The position numbers and the translations under genes were made by a program. A DNA stretch of 64,000 bases, taken from the NCBI GenBank assembly GCA_965197455.1, contig OZ240208.1:806001-870000 (forward strand), given 5' to 3'. Position 1 is the stretch's first letter; the number at the start of each line of letters is the position of its first letter. Under the pieces are notes generated by a model, which saw only the letters and a list, made by a program, of their open reading frames with translations, searched no databases and was not told where the DNA came from. This document shows positions 26,475 through 34,755 of this stretch, one piece after another. Source of the DNA: JAGWBD01 sp965197455 (GTDB lineage Bacteria > Chloroflexota > Anaerolineae > Aggregatilineales > Phototrophicaceae).

Positions 26475-26503
26475 AGTATAGGCGCAGGGCAATGAACCGG
26501 CAA
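26475..26503 (-). promoter_or_regulatory. Predicted promoter of the TPR gene
   Basis: Minus strand TTGCCG, 17-bp spacer, TATACT. Start point near 26468, leader about 20 bases. It is back to back with the hisZ promoter. Confidence 0.5.
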
Positions 26504-26522
26504 TCGTGGCGTTCGGTCACAC

Positions 26523-26550
26523 TTGCGCGCAAGGCTGTTGTCGCTATGAT
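26523..26550 (+). promoter_or_regulatory. Predicted promoter of hisZ-hisG
   Basis: TTGCGC, 16-bp spacer, TATGAT. Leader of about 24 bases containing GAGGGAG before the GTG at 26581. Confidence 0.45.
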
Positions 26551-26580
26551 GAAGTGGCACATTCGAGGGAGAATTCGTCA

Positions 26581-27945
26581 GTGACCGGGCAATCTCTGGA
26601 CCTCAACCGTCCTGCCGCCAGCCTCCGGGACCACATGTCAGGCTTTGGCTATCAAAACCTGGAGACGCCCGTCATTGGCGAGGCGCCCCTGTTTCTGACG
26701 CGCGCCGGCGACCGCATCATCAATCGCCTGTTCACCTTCAGCCGTGGCGGACGTGAGCTGGCGCTGCGCCCCGAATTCACCTCACTGGCCGCCAGCCGCT
26801 ATGTCCGGGGAGCTTACAGCGGCGTGCAGCGCTGGCAGTTTGCTGGCCCGGTCTTTGAGGATGACCCGGACAGCAATGCCGGCAAGTATCAGCGCTACAG
26901 CGCTGGCGCCGAGCTCTTCGGCCTGCCTGGCGCAGTCGCCGACGCAGAAATCATGGGCATGGCGCTCACCGGCCTGCAGCGCCTGGGCATTAAGAACTGG
27001 CGCCTGGTAGTCGGTCATATCGGTCTCATGCGGCTGGTGCTGGCGCGCTTTCAACTTGACGACCGCACCGAACGCTTTCTCATTGAACACCTGCGCACAC
27101 TGCGCGAGCGCGGCGTCGCGCATGTCCTGCAGCTTTTCGACCGCCAGCTGGCTGGCGCAGGCGGCTCAGCCTCCCCGAAGATTGCACAGGAACAGCACCA
27201 GCATATCAGTGAACAGGATACCGGCGCCATGCTGGCCCGGATGCTGGACGCCTCACAGCCTGGCATGGCCATGGGCGGTCGCAGCCGCCAGGACATCGCC
27301 AGGCGCCTGCTGCGTAATCGCCAGCGGATGAGTGAGCGCGAGCAAGTCGTTGCGGCGCTGAACGCCCTGGAGCGCTGGAGCCACTTTGGTCAACCCGCCT
27401 CTGTCGCCTTCGAAACATTGACCGAAATGGCTCCTCCCGAAACGCTGCCCCGGCTGCAACAGTGGCAGCAGAGCATCGAACTGCTCGCCTGCTACGGCCT
27501 GCCCATGGAACAGATCGTGATTCAACCGGATCTCGCGCGCAACTGGGACTACTACAGCGGGCTGGTCTTCGAGATTCATGGCGCTGAGGGTCAACACCTG
27601 GGCGGTGGTGGCCGTTACGATGACCTGCTGGTCTTTCTGGGGGCCGAGTCGCTGGTCCCGGCCGTCGGTTATGCCTGCTGGCTGGATCGTGTGGTTGATG
27701 CTACCCCGACGCAAGACAACGGGGTTGCGAAACAGCCTAACCAGATCCTGGTGAATGAAGACAATCAGCTCGCTGCCACCCGTCTTGCACAACTACTGCG
27801 CGCAAATGGCCTGGAGGCCGCGCTGGTTAATCAGGCGGACCCCGACGTTCTGCAGGTAGACGCGGCTGGCAGGATAATTTTCCTGGGCAGACACTACTTG
27901 TCTGACGAGCCGAAAACGTTGCTGGAGGCCTTGCGCAATGGCTGA
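26581..27945 (+). CDS. hisZ: ATP phosphoribosyltransferase regulatory subunit-like protein (HisZ)
   Basis: 454 residues of the class II aminoacyl-tRNA-synthetase fold. Motif 2-like ALRPEFTSLAASRYVRGAY, the WDYYSGLVFEIHG histidine-loop region, GGGGRYDDLLVFLG (motif 3 neighbourhood) and a C-terminal HGTP-type anticodon-domain-like tail (QILVNEDNQLAATRLAQLL). HisZ is a catalytically dead HisRS paralogue that activates HisG and senses histidine. The overlap of 8 bases with hisG makes this reading much more likely than a true HisRS. The GTG start is chosen for GAGGGAG 9 bases upstream and the -10 just before it; a longer frame from 26506 would run through the promoter. Confidence 0.83.
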   Translation: MTGQSLDLNRPAASLRDHMSGFGYQNLETPVIGEAPLFLTRAGDRIINRLFTFSRGGRELALRPEFTSLAASRYVRGAYSGVQRWQFAGPVFEDDPDSNAGKYQRYSAGAELFGLPGAVADAEIMGMALTGLQRLGIKNWRLVVGHIGLMRLVLARFQLDDRTERFLIEHLRTLRERGVAHVLQLFDRQLAGAGGSASPKIAQEQHQHISEQDTGAMLARMLDASQPGMAMGGRSRQDIARRLLRNRQRMSEREQVVAALNALERWSHFGQPASVAFETLTEMAPPETLPRLQQWQQSIELLACYGLPMEQIVIQPDLARNWDYYSGLVFEIHGAEGQHLGGGGRYDDLLVFLGAESLVPAVGYACWLDRVVDATPTQDNGVAKQPNQILVNEDNQLAATRLAQLLRANGLEAALVNQADPDVLQVDAAGRIIFLGRHYLSDEPKTLLEALRNG

Positions 27946-28954
27946 GCGCATCACGCTGGCGCTGCCCAGCAAGGGCGTGCTGGCCGGGCCAACTCTGGCG
28001 TTTCTGCAGGAATGCGGGTTGAATGTCCACAAGCCGAACCCGCGTCAGTACACCGGCAGCATCAGTACCTTGCCATGTGTCAATGTCCTGTTTCAACGGG
28101 TCAGGGACGTCGTCGCCAAGGTCGCGGAAGGCACCGTCGAACTGGGCATCGCTGGCCATGATCTGGTTCGCGAGCTGGATCATGAAGACCTGCTCGTCCT
28201 CCACGACCAGCTGGGTTTCGGCCATTGCAAACTACAGCTCGCAGTGCCGACAACCTGGGTAGATGTGCAAGGCATGCCTGACCTGGTCGATGTCGCGCAG
28301 GACTTTCGCCAGTATCAACATCGCAATTTGCGCGTCGCTACCAACTTCAGTCACCTGGCGCGCCAGTTTTTCGCAGCGCACGGTCTGCATCACTTCACCC
28401 TGGTGCAGGCGGAAGGCGCCATAGAGGCCGCACCGACGTTGGGGTACGCAGACTGTGTGATCGATCTAAGCCAAACCGGTACCACCCTGCGCGAAAACCA
28501 TCTGCGACCCCTGCCCGATGGCACGCTGCTGGACTCCCAGGCGACACTCATCGGCAATCGAAGCCTGCTGCAGAATCTGGATGCCGGCCAAAGAGAGCGC
28601 CTGCGCACGCTGCTGGAGTTGATAGACGCCGCACTGCAGGGACGGGAACGCTATCTGCTCAGCGCCAACCTGTCCGGCAACGACCCCGCGCAACTGGCCC
28701 GCCAGATCATGGACAACCCGGTGACCCGTGGCCTTGAAGGCCCCACCCTTGCGCCTACATGGAACATTTCAGGCCAACAGGGCTATGCGCTGACGCTCGT
28801 CATTTCCGCTGACCAGTTGTTGCCGGCTGTCGAGTATCTGCGCTCAATTGGCGGGCGCCAGGCCAGCGCCCGGCCTCTGCGTTACGTCTTTCTGGAAGAA
28901 TCACCAACCTGGCTAAGTCTGCAAGATGCGCTGACCCCAGACAGTCAGAGCTGA
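27938..28954 (+). CDS. hisG: ATP phosphoribosyltransferase catalytic subunit, long form
   Basis: First step of histidine biosynthesis: ATP plus PRPP to phosphoribosyl-ATP. 338 residues. N-terminal LALPSKGVLAGPTLAFLQECG, GIAGHDLV, RVATNFSHLARQFF, and the PRPP loop ADCVIDLSQTGTTLRENHL. Beyond the catalytic domain there is a C-terminal region (about 235-330: YLLSANLSGND, GLEGPTLAPTW, LPAVEYLRSIGGRQASARPLRY) that matches the ACT-like regulatory domain of long-form HisG. HisZ usually accompanies short HisG (about 210 residues), so the pair is unusual. Overlaps hisZ by 8 bases and the convergent phosphotransferase by 10. Confidence 0.88.
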   Translation: MAERITLALPSKGVLAGPTLAFLQECGLNVHKPNPRQYTGSISTLPCVNVLFQRVRDVVAKVAEGTVELGIAGHDLVRELDHEDLLVLHDQLGFGHCKLQLAVPTTWVDVQGMPDLVDVAQDFRQYQHRNLRVATNFSHLARQFFAAHGLHHFTLVQAEGAIEAAPTLGYADCVIDLSQTGTTLRENHLRPLPDGTLLDSQATLIGNRSLLQNLDAGQRERLRTLLELIDAALQGRERYLLSANLSGNDPAQLARQIMDNPVTRGLEGPTLAPTWNISGQQGYALTLVISADQLLPAVEYLRSIGGRQASARPLRYVFLEESPTWLSLQDALTPDSQS

Positions 28955-30180
28955 GCTTCAATCTCGTCCAGCGCATGGTCAATCCGGCTGCGACGGCCCG
29001 CGCTGGCGGCGCCCGTTTCGATTGCCTGGCTGAGCCCCAGCAAACTGATTGCCGGCGGAAAGCGGGAGCTGTCCGCCAGATTCATCGTCAGCAGCGGGCA
29101 GCAGAACAGCGCCAGTTTGAGGTAGCGACGCCAGTCTTGTCGCAGCCAGTCGCGGGCGATCAGCTCGCGTAGCAGCGGCAGCAGCACACGCTCCAGCTTG
29201 CTGCAAAAAAAGATTTCCCGCACCGGCGGCAAGCGATAGTCATGCTCCACATGCCAGCGGCCATCTGCGTCTACGCACACGGAAACTTCAGTCTGCTCAG
29301 CCTTTTCTCGCGCAAAATACATCCACATCGCGAACACGTTGTGGAAGAGCGGTTTGGCCAGATCCAGCAAGGGATGGTGTCGACCGGCGAAAGCCGGATC
29401 GAAATAGACCATGTGGCGGCCAGCATCGCGCAAAAAGACGTTGCCGTTATGCGCATCGCCATGGCCGGAAATTGCGGGACCAGCCTGCGCGGGTCGCAAC
29501 AACGTCGCGCACTGACTGATGAGCCTGGCAAGCGTGTCGTCGTAGCGCTGCCCGTTGATAGTCCAGTGCGCGTTCCACACGGTCGCCACTGGCAGCCTGC
29601 CCTGAGGTAACTCGAATGTAGTCTGCGGCCCGTAGAAACTGTCCATTCGTTTGCCGGTCAGCCGATGCCAGAACAGTTGATGCACGCCGGCTGAAGCGGA
29701 TTCAGTCGCCGTCTGCCATCCGAGCGAACGCAGGTAGAGAGTCAGCAACTCGTCGTCACTGGCCTGTTGCGCCTGTTCCAATGCAGCCAGCTGCCCCTGC
29801 TCTCCGCGCTCGATCTGCCAGGCCACATCAAAAACTGTCGGGTCTTCGACCACTTCATAGAGCAGCAACTGCTTGCCCCAGACGGTGGAGCTGTGCGTGG
29901 GTTTAATGATCGGCCAGCCGGCCTGCGCCAGCGCCGTCGCCTGGTAATACTCGCTGATTGCGCTGTCCGGTTCGACGTGAGACTTGAAGAACAGTCGTGA
30001 ACCATCCACCAGGCCCAGCGTGCCGTTGATTGAGTTAAGCGAAACCGCCAGCGGTCTCAGCTGGACATCCTGAATGTCCAGTGAGAAGATCTCGCGCAGC
30101 AGCTGTAGCAATAGCGCTGCAGCCTCGTCAGGATTGCTGAACTGCAGACGCTGGACGCGCTGCAGGACGTCATCACTCAC
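28945..30180 (-). CDS. Aminoglycoside-phosphotransferase-fold kinase
   Basis: About 411 residues. The kinase-like Brenner motif appears as ISGHGDAHNGNVFL (HGDxHxxN) followed by YFDPAFAGRHH (metal Asp), with LLLYEVV in the hinge area and LFFKSHVEPDSAISEYY supplying the probable nucleotide-binding Lys/Glu. Substrate unknown: APH-fold proteins phosphorylate small molecules such as choline, homoserine or antibiotics. It starts at GTG inside the hisD stop region (8-base overlap) and is the last gene of the pheA operon. Nothing links it specifically to resistance. Confidence 0.75.
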   Translation of the reverse strand: MSDDVLQRVQRLQFSNPDEAAALLLQLLREIFSLDIQDVQLRPLAVSLNSINGTLGLVDGSRLFFKSHVEPDSAISEYYQATALAQAGWPIIKPTHSSTVWGKQLLLYEVVEDPTVFDVAWQIERGEQGQLAALEQAQQASDDELLTLYLRSLGWQTATESASAGVHQLFWHRLTGKRMDSFYGPQTTFELPQGRLPVATVWNAHWTINGQRYDDTLARLISQCATLLRPAQAGPAISGHGDAHNGNVFLRDAGRHMVYFDPAFAGRHHPLLDLAKPLFHNVFAMWMYFAREKAEQTEVSVCVDADGRWHVEHDYRLPPVREIFFCSKLERVLLPLLRELIARDWLRQDWRRYLKLALFCCPLLTMNLADSSRFPPAISLLGLSQAIETGAASAGRRSRIDHALDEIEAQL

Positions 30181-31486
30181 GCGCCAGAATCTCGTTGCGT
30201 CGGCGCAGGGCCAGCGCGTGCGCCGGGAAGTCCTCGTAGTCCGCCAGCGTGATTGCCACACTTTGCAGGCGCTCATAACCTTCGCGCGAGAGATAGCCGA
30301 TACCGCTGCGTTTCAGAAAGTCCCACACGCTGACCGAAGAATAGCTGCGCGCGAAACCGCCGGTGGGCAGAATTGCGTTCAGGCCCAGACAATAATTCGC
30401 CAGTGGAATGGGCGTCAACGGACCCAGCAGGATTTCACCAGCGTTCTGGATGCGGTTGAGCGTGATGAAGGGTTCGGCAGTCAGCAGCTCAAGATGTTCC
30501 GGCGCATACTCGTTCACGAAGGCGATTGAGTCTGCAAGGCTGTCGGTGAGCAGGATGCCACCGTACTGTTCCAGCACCTGGCTGACGAAATTGCGTCGCC
30601 ACTCAGGCAGCTCAGCGATGGTTTCCGGCAGTAATTCATGGACAGCTTCGGCGAGCTGGCGGCTGTGCGTGACCAGCAGGGCCGCTGAGTCCGGACCATG
30701 TTCCGCCTCGACCAACAGATCAAGCGCCGCCATACGCGCATCGGCGTGCTCGTCACAGAGGATGATGGCTTCGCTGGGTCCGGCCGGCAACCCGACGTCC
30801 ACCTCGCCAAACAGCAGACGTTTGGCCGCCGAGACGTACTGGTTGCCCGGCCCGATGACCTTGTCCACGCGCGGGACGGTCTCCGTACCGCAGGCCAGCG
30901 CCGCGACTGCCTGGCTACCGCCCACGACAAAAACTTCGTCCACGCCACAGATCTCCGCCGCCACCAGCGTCCCGGCGTCGGCCTTGCCATTCGGTGCGGG
31001 CGGAGTCACGATGACCAGGCGTGGCACGCCCGCCACGCGCGCCGGAGTCGCCAGCATCAACATGACTGACGGAAAGGCGCCCTTGCCGCGCGGCACATAG
31101 AGCCCGGCGCTGGCAACTGGCGTGATCTTTTCGCCCGCCATGACGCCCGGTTGCAGTTCGCTGAACCACATCTCTTCCGGCATCTGCTTCTGATGAAAGG
31201 TGTGAATGTTGGCGTGGGCGGTCTCGATGGCGGCGATGACCCCGGCACTGACGGCAGCGCGCGCCGCCACAAAATCCTGTGCCGTGGCGCGCAGTCCGTC
31301 AGCTTCGAATGCTGCGCAATCCCAGCGTCGCGTGTAGTCCACCAGCGCCGCGTCACCCTCTGAGCGCACGCGGTCCACGACTTCCTGCACCTGCGGCAGC
31401 AGCGAGCGGATGTCCGTCTCGGCGCGCCGCAGCAATTTGCTGCGCTCCTCACCGGACAGCTGCGCCAGTTCGCGGAACTGAATCAT
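30173..31486 (-). CDS. hisD: Histidinol dehydrogenase
   Basis: Oxidises histidinol to histidine in two NAD-dependent steps. 437 residues, full length. Typical regions are WDCAAFEADGL, YVPRGKGAFPSVMLMLATPARVAGVPRLVIVTPPAPNG, GGSQAVAALACGTETVPRVDKVIGPGNQYV, LPAGPSEAIILCDEHADAR, EHGPDSAALLVTHS, and EYAPEHLELLTAEP with the zinc and catalytic His/Glu residues. It overlaps the upstream sqd1-like gene by four bases (ATGA). Separated from hisZG, which are divergent in orientation 2 kb away. Confidence 0.97.
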   Translation of the reverse strand: MIQFRELAQLSGEERSKLLRRAETDIRSLLPQVQEVVDRVRSEGDAALVDYTRRWDCAAFEADGLRATAQDFVAARAAVSAGVIAAIETAHANIHTFHQKQMPEEMWFSELQPGVMAGEKITPVASAGLYVPRGKGAFPSVMLMLATPARVAGVPRLVIVTPPAPNGKADAGTLVAAEICGVDEVFVVGGSQAVAALACGTETVPRVDKVIGPGNQYVSAAKRLLFGEVDVGLPAGPSEAIILCDEHADARMAALDLLVEAEHGPDSAALLVTHSRQLAEAVHELLPETIAELPEWRRNFVSQVLEQYGGILLTDSLADSIAFVNEYAPEHLELLTAEPFITLNRIQNAGEILLGPLTPIPLANYCLGLNAILPTGGFARSYSSVSVWDFLKRSGIGYLSREGYERLQSVAITLADYEDFPAHALALRRRNEILARE

Positions 31487-32691
31487 CCCGTCGCCTCTCC
31501 GCTTAACGCCGCCGAGCGTCGATGCGCGCCGTCCCAGCGAATGTCAGGCAGCAGCATATCCGTCCTGGCGGCGATGCGTTCACGCTGTGGCAGCAAGTCC
31601 TGCAGCATCAGGCCGATTTCGTGTTCAGGAGCACCAGTTGGTCGATAGCCCAGTTTGGCCAGATGGTTGCGGTCCGGGCGATACTCATGCGCTTCAGCTT
31701 CCACGCGCGGGTTCTCCACCGGCATGATGTCAACCTGCAGCCCTGCCTCCCGACATACCTGCTGCACCATACTTGCCAGTTCATTGACGGTATGGCAGGC
31801 ATCGAACTGATTGAAGACACGGTATTCGCTGCGCCGGGGTGGGTTGTCGATGACCAGCGACAAACATTGCATCACATCGCGCAATGGCAGGTAGGCGCGC
31901 TTCTGCCCTCCCTGACCGTAAGGCGTCAAGGGATGGCCGACCACGGCCTGGCAGCAGAAGCGGTTGACGACCGTGCCAAAGCACTGGTCGAAATCCAGCC
32001 GCGTGCGCAATCGGGAGTCATCAGTCTGGTTATCAAAACGCGTGCCGTAGACCACGCCCTGCATGACGTCCGTCGCGCGCAAGCCCCATAGCTCACAGGC
32101 AAACATGGTGTTGTTTGAATCGTGCACCTTGCTCCAGTGATAAAAGCTGCCGGCCCTGCGTGGAAAGGGCAGCCGTTCGCGCCGACCGCGGAATTCAGGA
32201 TTGAAAAACCCTTCGGGGATGTCCATGGTCGGAGTGCCATATTCCCCCATCGTGCCCAGCTTGACCAGATGCGCGTCCGGGCAGACCTCGTGCATGGCCC
32301 ACAGCAGGTTGAGATTGCCGATGACATTGTTGTGTTGCGTGAAGCTGCTGTGTGCCTGGTCGATCATGGACCAGGCCGCCGAGGGAATCTCCGCCAGGTG
32401 CACGATAGTATGCGGCTGAAACTCATCCAGAAATGCGCGCAAGGTCGCGAAGTCCAGCATGTTGCCGAGGCGCAGGTCGGGCCGTTGTCCGCTGTTTTGC
32501 TCCAGAGCCGCGAGCCGTTCCTGCGCAGAGCAGACCGGAATGGCGCTGTAACCGCCCGTCTCTGCCACCTGTTCGCGCCGCAGCAACGCGTCCAGGCCCG
32601 CGACGACATGACCGCGTTGCATAAGGTGTTGCGTCAGCGGCCAGCCCAGATAGCCGTCATGGCCAGCGATGAAGACCCGGCTTTCAGGCAT
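31483..32691 (-). CDS. sqdB: UDP-sulfoquinovose synthase
   Basis: Extended SDR enzyme making UDP-sulfoquinovose from UDP-glucose and sulfite, the first committed step of sulfolipid (SQDG) synthesis. 402 residues. SQD1-specific stretches are plain: HLVKLGTMGEYGTPTMDIPE, GFFNPEFRGRRERLPFPRRA, GSFYHWSKVHDSNN (catalytic Tyr and Lys), GLRATDVMQGVVYGTR, NRFCCQAVVGHPLTPYGQGG and YRVFNQFDACHTVNELA. The N-terminal loop GHDGYLGWPLTQHL binds NAD. No sulfoquinovosyltransferase (SqdX/SqdD) is in the window. It sits unexpectedly between asd and hisD with 8- and 4-base overlaps. Confidence 0.93.
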   Translation of the reverse strand: MPESRVFIAGHDGYLGWPLTQHLMQRGHVVAGLDALLRREQVAETGGYSAIPVCSAQERLAALEQNSGQRPDLRLGNMLDFATLRAFLDEFQPHTIVHLAEIPSAAWSMIDQAHSSFTQHNNVIGNLNLLWAMHEVCPDAHLVKLGTMGEYGTPTMDIPEGFFNPEFRGRRERLPFPRRAGSFYHWSKVHDSNNTMFACELWGLRATDVMQGVVYGTRFDNQTDDSRLRTRLDFDQCFGTVVNRFCCQAVVGHPLTPYGQGGQKRAYLPLRDVMQCLSLVIDNPPRRSEYRVFNQFDACHTVNELASMVQQVCREAGLQVDIMPVENPRVEAEAHEYRPDRNHLAKLGYRPTGAPEHEIGLMLQDLLPQRERIAARTDMLLPDIRWDGAHRRSAALSGEATG

Positions 32692-33763
32692 GGGCTCGCG
32701 CTGGCAGCGGCTGAAACGCGCCGAGGTAACCCTGAACGGCCAGCAGTTCGGCGTTCAGGATGCTGCAGCCGGCAGCGCCGCGGATAGTGTTGTGCGTCAG
32801 TGCTGCGAAACGGTAGCCAAAAATCGGGCACTCACGCAGGCGCCCAACAGAAGTCGCCATGCCGCCGCCCGCCATGCGGTCCAGCCGGATCTGCGGCCTG
32901 TCCACCTGCGTGAACACCTGCAGCGGACGTTCCGGCGCGGAAGGCAGCAGCGGCACCGGTTGCGGCCCGCGAAAGTCGCGCCAGGCTGCATGAATCTCAT
33001 CGAAGGTCGGCGCCGTTTCCAGCTCCAGCGACAGGTTAACCAGATGGCCGTCAATCACCGGCACGCGGGTACAGGTTGCCGCCGACACGGCCGGCAGCCA
33101 TTCAATCTCCTCGCCAACCAGCTCGCCCAACATTTTGCACGGCTCGCTCTCCATCTTGCCTTCGTCGCCGCTGACCCAGGGGATGACGTTGTCGATGATG
33201 TCCATCGAAGCCACGCCCGGATAGCCAGCGCCGGTGATGGCCTGCTCGCTGACCATATGGATCTTGCGGATGCCAAAGTGGCGCAGCGGCGCCAGCGCCA
33301 TGACCACCGGCATACTGGTGCAATTCGAGTTGGCGATGACGGCGCCACTGCGGAAACCACGCTGCTGCCGCTGCACATCGACGAGCCGCACGTGATCTGC
33401 ATTGGCTTCCGGCAGCAACAAGGGAACATCCGTCTGCATGCGGTTGGCTGAAGCGTTGGTGCAGACTACATGCCCGACCCCGGCCAGCTCGAATTCCCGT
33501 TCCCGGGCGGCTGCAGTGGGCAAGGCCGAGAAGACCAGCAACGACTCCAGTGGGGCGTCAGACGGCTTGATGCGCAGGCTGGCGACTGCTTCAGGCGGGC
33601 TGCCTTCCAGATGCCAGCGCACGACCTCGCCATAACATTGGCCAGCGCTGGACGACCCGGTCAACTCCGCCACTTCAAACCAGGGATGGGCTTGCAGCAA
33701 CTGCACGAAACGCTGCCCGACGGCACCGGTCGCGCCCAGCACCGCGACACCAAGTTTCTCCAT
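32684..33763 (-). CDS. asd: Aspartate-semialdehyde dehydrogenase
   Basis: Reduces aspartyl phosphate to aspartate semialdehyde for Lys, Met and Thr synthesis. 359 residues. GATGAVGQRFVQLLQAHPWF (NADP loop), ANSNCTSMPVVMALAPL (catalytic Cys), VSEQAITGAGYPG, RVPVIDGHLVNLSLEL (active-site Arg/His), and AALTHNTIRGAAG. The SNCTSM form marks the archaeal/fungal-like branch of ASADH. The start MEKLGVAVLGATG is chosen: GAGGA lies 7 bases upstream and longer frames enter pheA. Second gene of the leftward pheA operon. Confidence 0.95.
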   Translation of the reverse strand: MEKLGVAVLGATGAVGQRFVQLLQAHPWFEVAELTGSSSAGQCYGEVVRWHLEGSPPEAVASLRIKPSDAPLESLLVFSALPTAAAREREFELAGVGHVVCTNASANRMQTDVPLLLPEANADHVRLVDVQRQQRGFRSGAVIANSNCTSMPVVMALAPLRHFGIRKIHMVSEQAITGAGYPGVASMDIIDNVIPWVSGDEGKMESEPCKMLGELVGEEIEWLPAVSAATCTRVPVIDGHLVNLSLELETAPTFDEIHAAWRDFRGPQPVPLLPSAPERPLQVFTQVDRPQIRLDRMAGGGMATSVGRLRECPIFGYRFAALTHNTIRGAAGCSILNAELLAVQGYLGAFQPLPARAHA

Positions 33764-33773
33764 TGTCAATTCC

Positions 33774-34619
33774 TCAGATTCCAACCAGCTGCGTTCCGGA
33801 GTTAGCTGCCGGGTAAGAGCCCAGGGTTTTGACAAAGGAAGCCCGCTGCAAGAGACCAGCCATAATCTCCTGTACATGCGGCTCCTGCCAGTGGCCCTCA
33901 AAGTCGAGATAGAACACCGGCTCCCAGGGGCGATTGCGCCGCGGCCGGGATTCAAGTTTCGTCAGGTTTATGTTATGTCTGGCGAATTCGCCCAGGCAGT
34001 CGTAAAGAGCGGAGGGGCGCTGGCGAGTCGCAAACACGATGGAAGTCTTGTTGTACTCGGCCATGGGCGGCTCGTCATTGCCCAGCAGGAAGAACCGGGT
34101 GAAATTGTACTCGGCGTCCTCGATGCCACTTGCCAGCAGTTCAAGGCCGTAAAGCTCGCCAGCCAGCTCGGTCGCAATGGCGCCGGTCGTCGCTTCCGGT
34201 TGCTCCGCCAGGTCTCTGGCCGAGCCCGCCGTATCGAACCACACCACTGGCGCGAGGTTGTTTTTTTTCAGGAAGCGATCGCACTGCGCCAGCGCATGCG
34301 GATGTGAGCGCACCTGGCGCAAATCCTCCAGCTTGCTGCCTGGCGCAGCCAGCAAGGCGTGGTGCACACGCAGCAGGATTTCCGCCTGAATGCGTAAGTC
34401 CGAGTCCATCAGCAACTCATAGGCCTGGGTGACGGCGCCGGCATGCACGTTCTCAACCGGCAGCAGGCCGTAGATCACTTCATGATTGCGCTGGATGGCC
34501 GCGAAGACATCCTCAAGCGTGCGGCAGGGAAATGTTTCTACGTCCTCACCGAAGTGTTGACGTATCGCCAGATCAGAATTTGCACCGGCGATTCCCTGAA
34601 AAGCCACAACCGGTTTCAT
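33774..34619 (-). CDS. pheA: Prephenate dehydratase
   Basis: Converts prephenate to phenylpyruvate in phenylalanine synthesis. 281 residues, monofunctional (no chorismate mutase). Catalytic region: VAFQGIAGANSDLAIRQHFG, YGLLPVENVHAGAVTQAYELL, SHPHALAQCDRFL, TAGSARDLAE, and NFTRFFLLG with the TRF active-site Thr-Arg. A C-terminal ACT domain (TSIVFATRQRPSALYDCLGEF, NLTKLESRP, YLDFEGH) gives feedback by phenylalanine. The start MKPVVAF is preferred over an ATG nine bases upstream because GGGGG then has sensible spacing. First gene of the operon pheA-asd-sqdB-hisD-kinase. Confidence 0.95.
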   Translation of the reverse strand: MKPVVAFQGIAGANSDLAIRQHFGEDVETFPCRTLEDVFAAIQRNHEVIYGLLPVENVHAGAVTQAYELLMDSDLRIQAEILLRVHHALLAAPGSKLEDLRQVRSHPHALAQCDRFLKKNNLAPVVWFDTAGSARDLAEQPEATTGAIATELAGELYGLELLASGIEDAEYNFTRFFLLGNDEPPMAEYNKTSIVFATRQRPSALYDCLGEFARHNINLTKLESRPRRNRPWEPVFYLDFEGHWQEPHVQEIMAGLLQRASFVKTLGSYPAANSGTQLVGI

Positions 34620-34646
34620 CAATAGCATCCCCCACAACGGCGCGAA

Positions 34647-34675
34647 AGCGTAGCATAGCAGTTCGCTACGGTCAA
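34647..34675 (-). promoter_or_regulatory. Predicted promoter of the pheA operon
   Basis: Minus strand TTGACC, 17-bp spacer, TACGCT; a TATGCT lies just upstream within the spacer and is an alternative -10. Leader about 20 bases. Confidence 0.45.
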
Positions 34676-34714
34676 CGGCACCCTGACTGCCATGTCTGAC
34701 GTTCATGTAATGGC

Positions 34715-34720
34715 TATACT
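34715..34720 (+). promoter_or_regulatory. Candidate -10 box upstream of the SDR gene at 34756
   Basis: TATACT, followed by a leader of about 29 bases with CAGGAG. The -35 region is not convincing, which may mean activator dependence. Confidence 0.4.
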
Positions 34721-34755
34721 GTCCCGGATTGCCATTTCTGTTTCAGGAGCGCTCC

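Noticed and set aside
26581..27945. Histidyl-tRNA synthetase
   Set aside because: The protein has the HisRS fold, but its 8-base overlap with hisG favours HisZ. Not fully excluded because an anticodon-domain-like tail remains.
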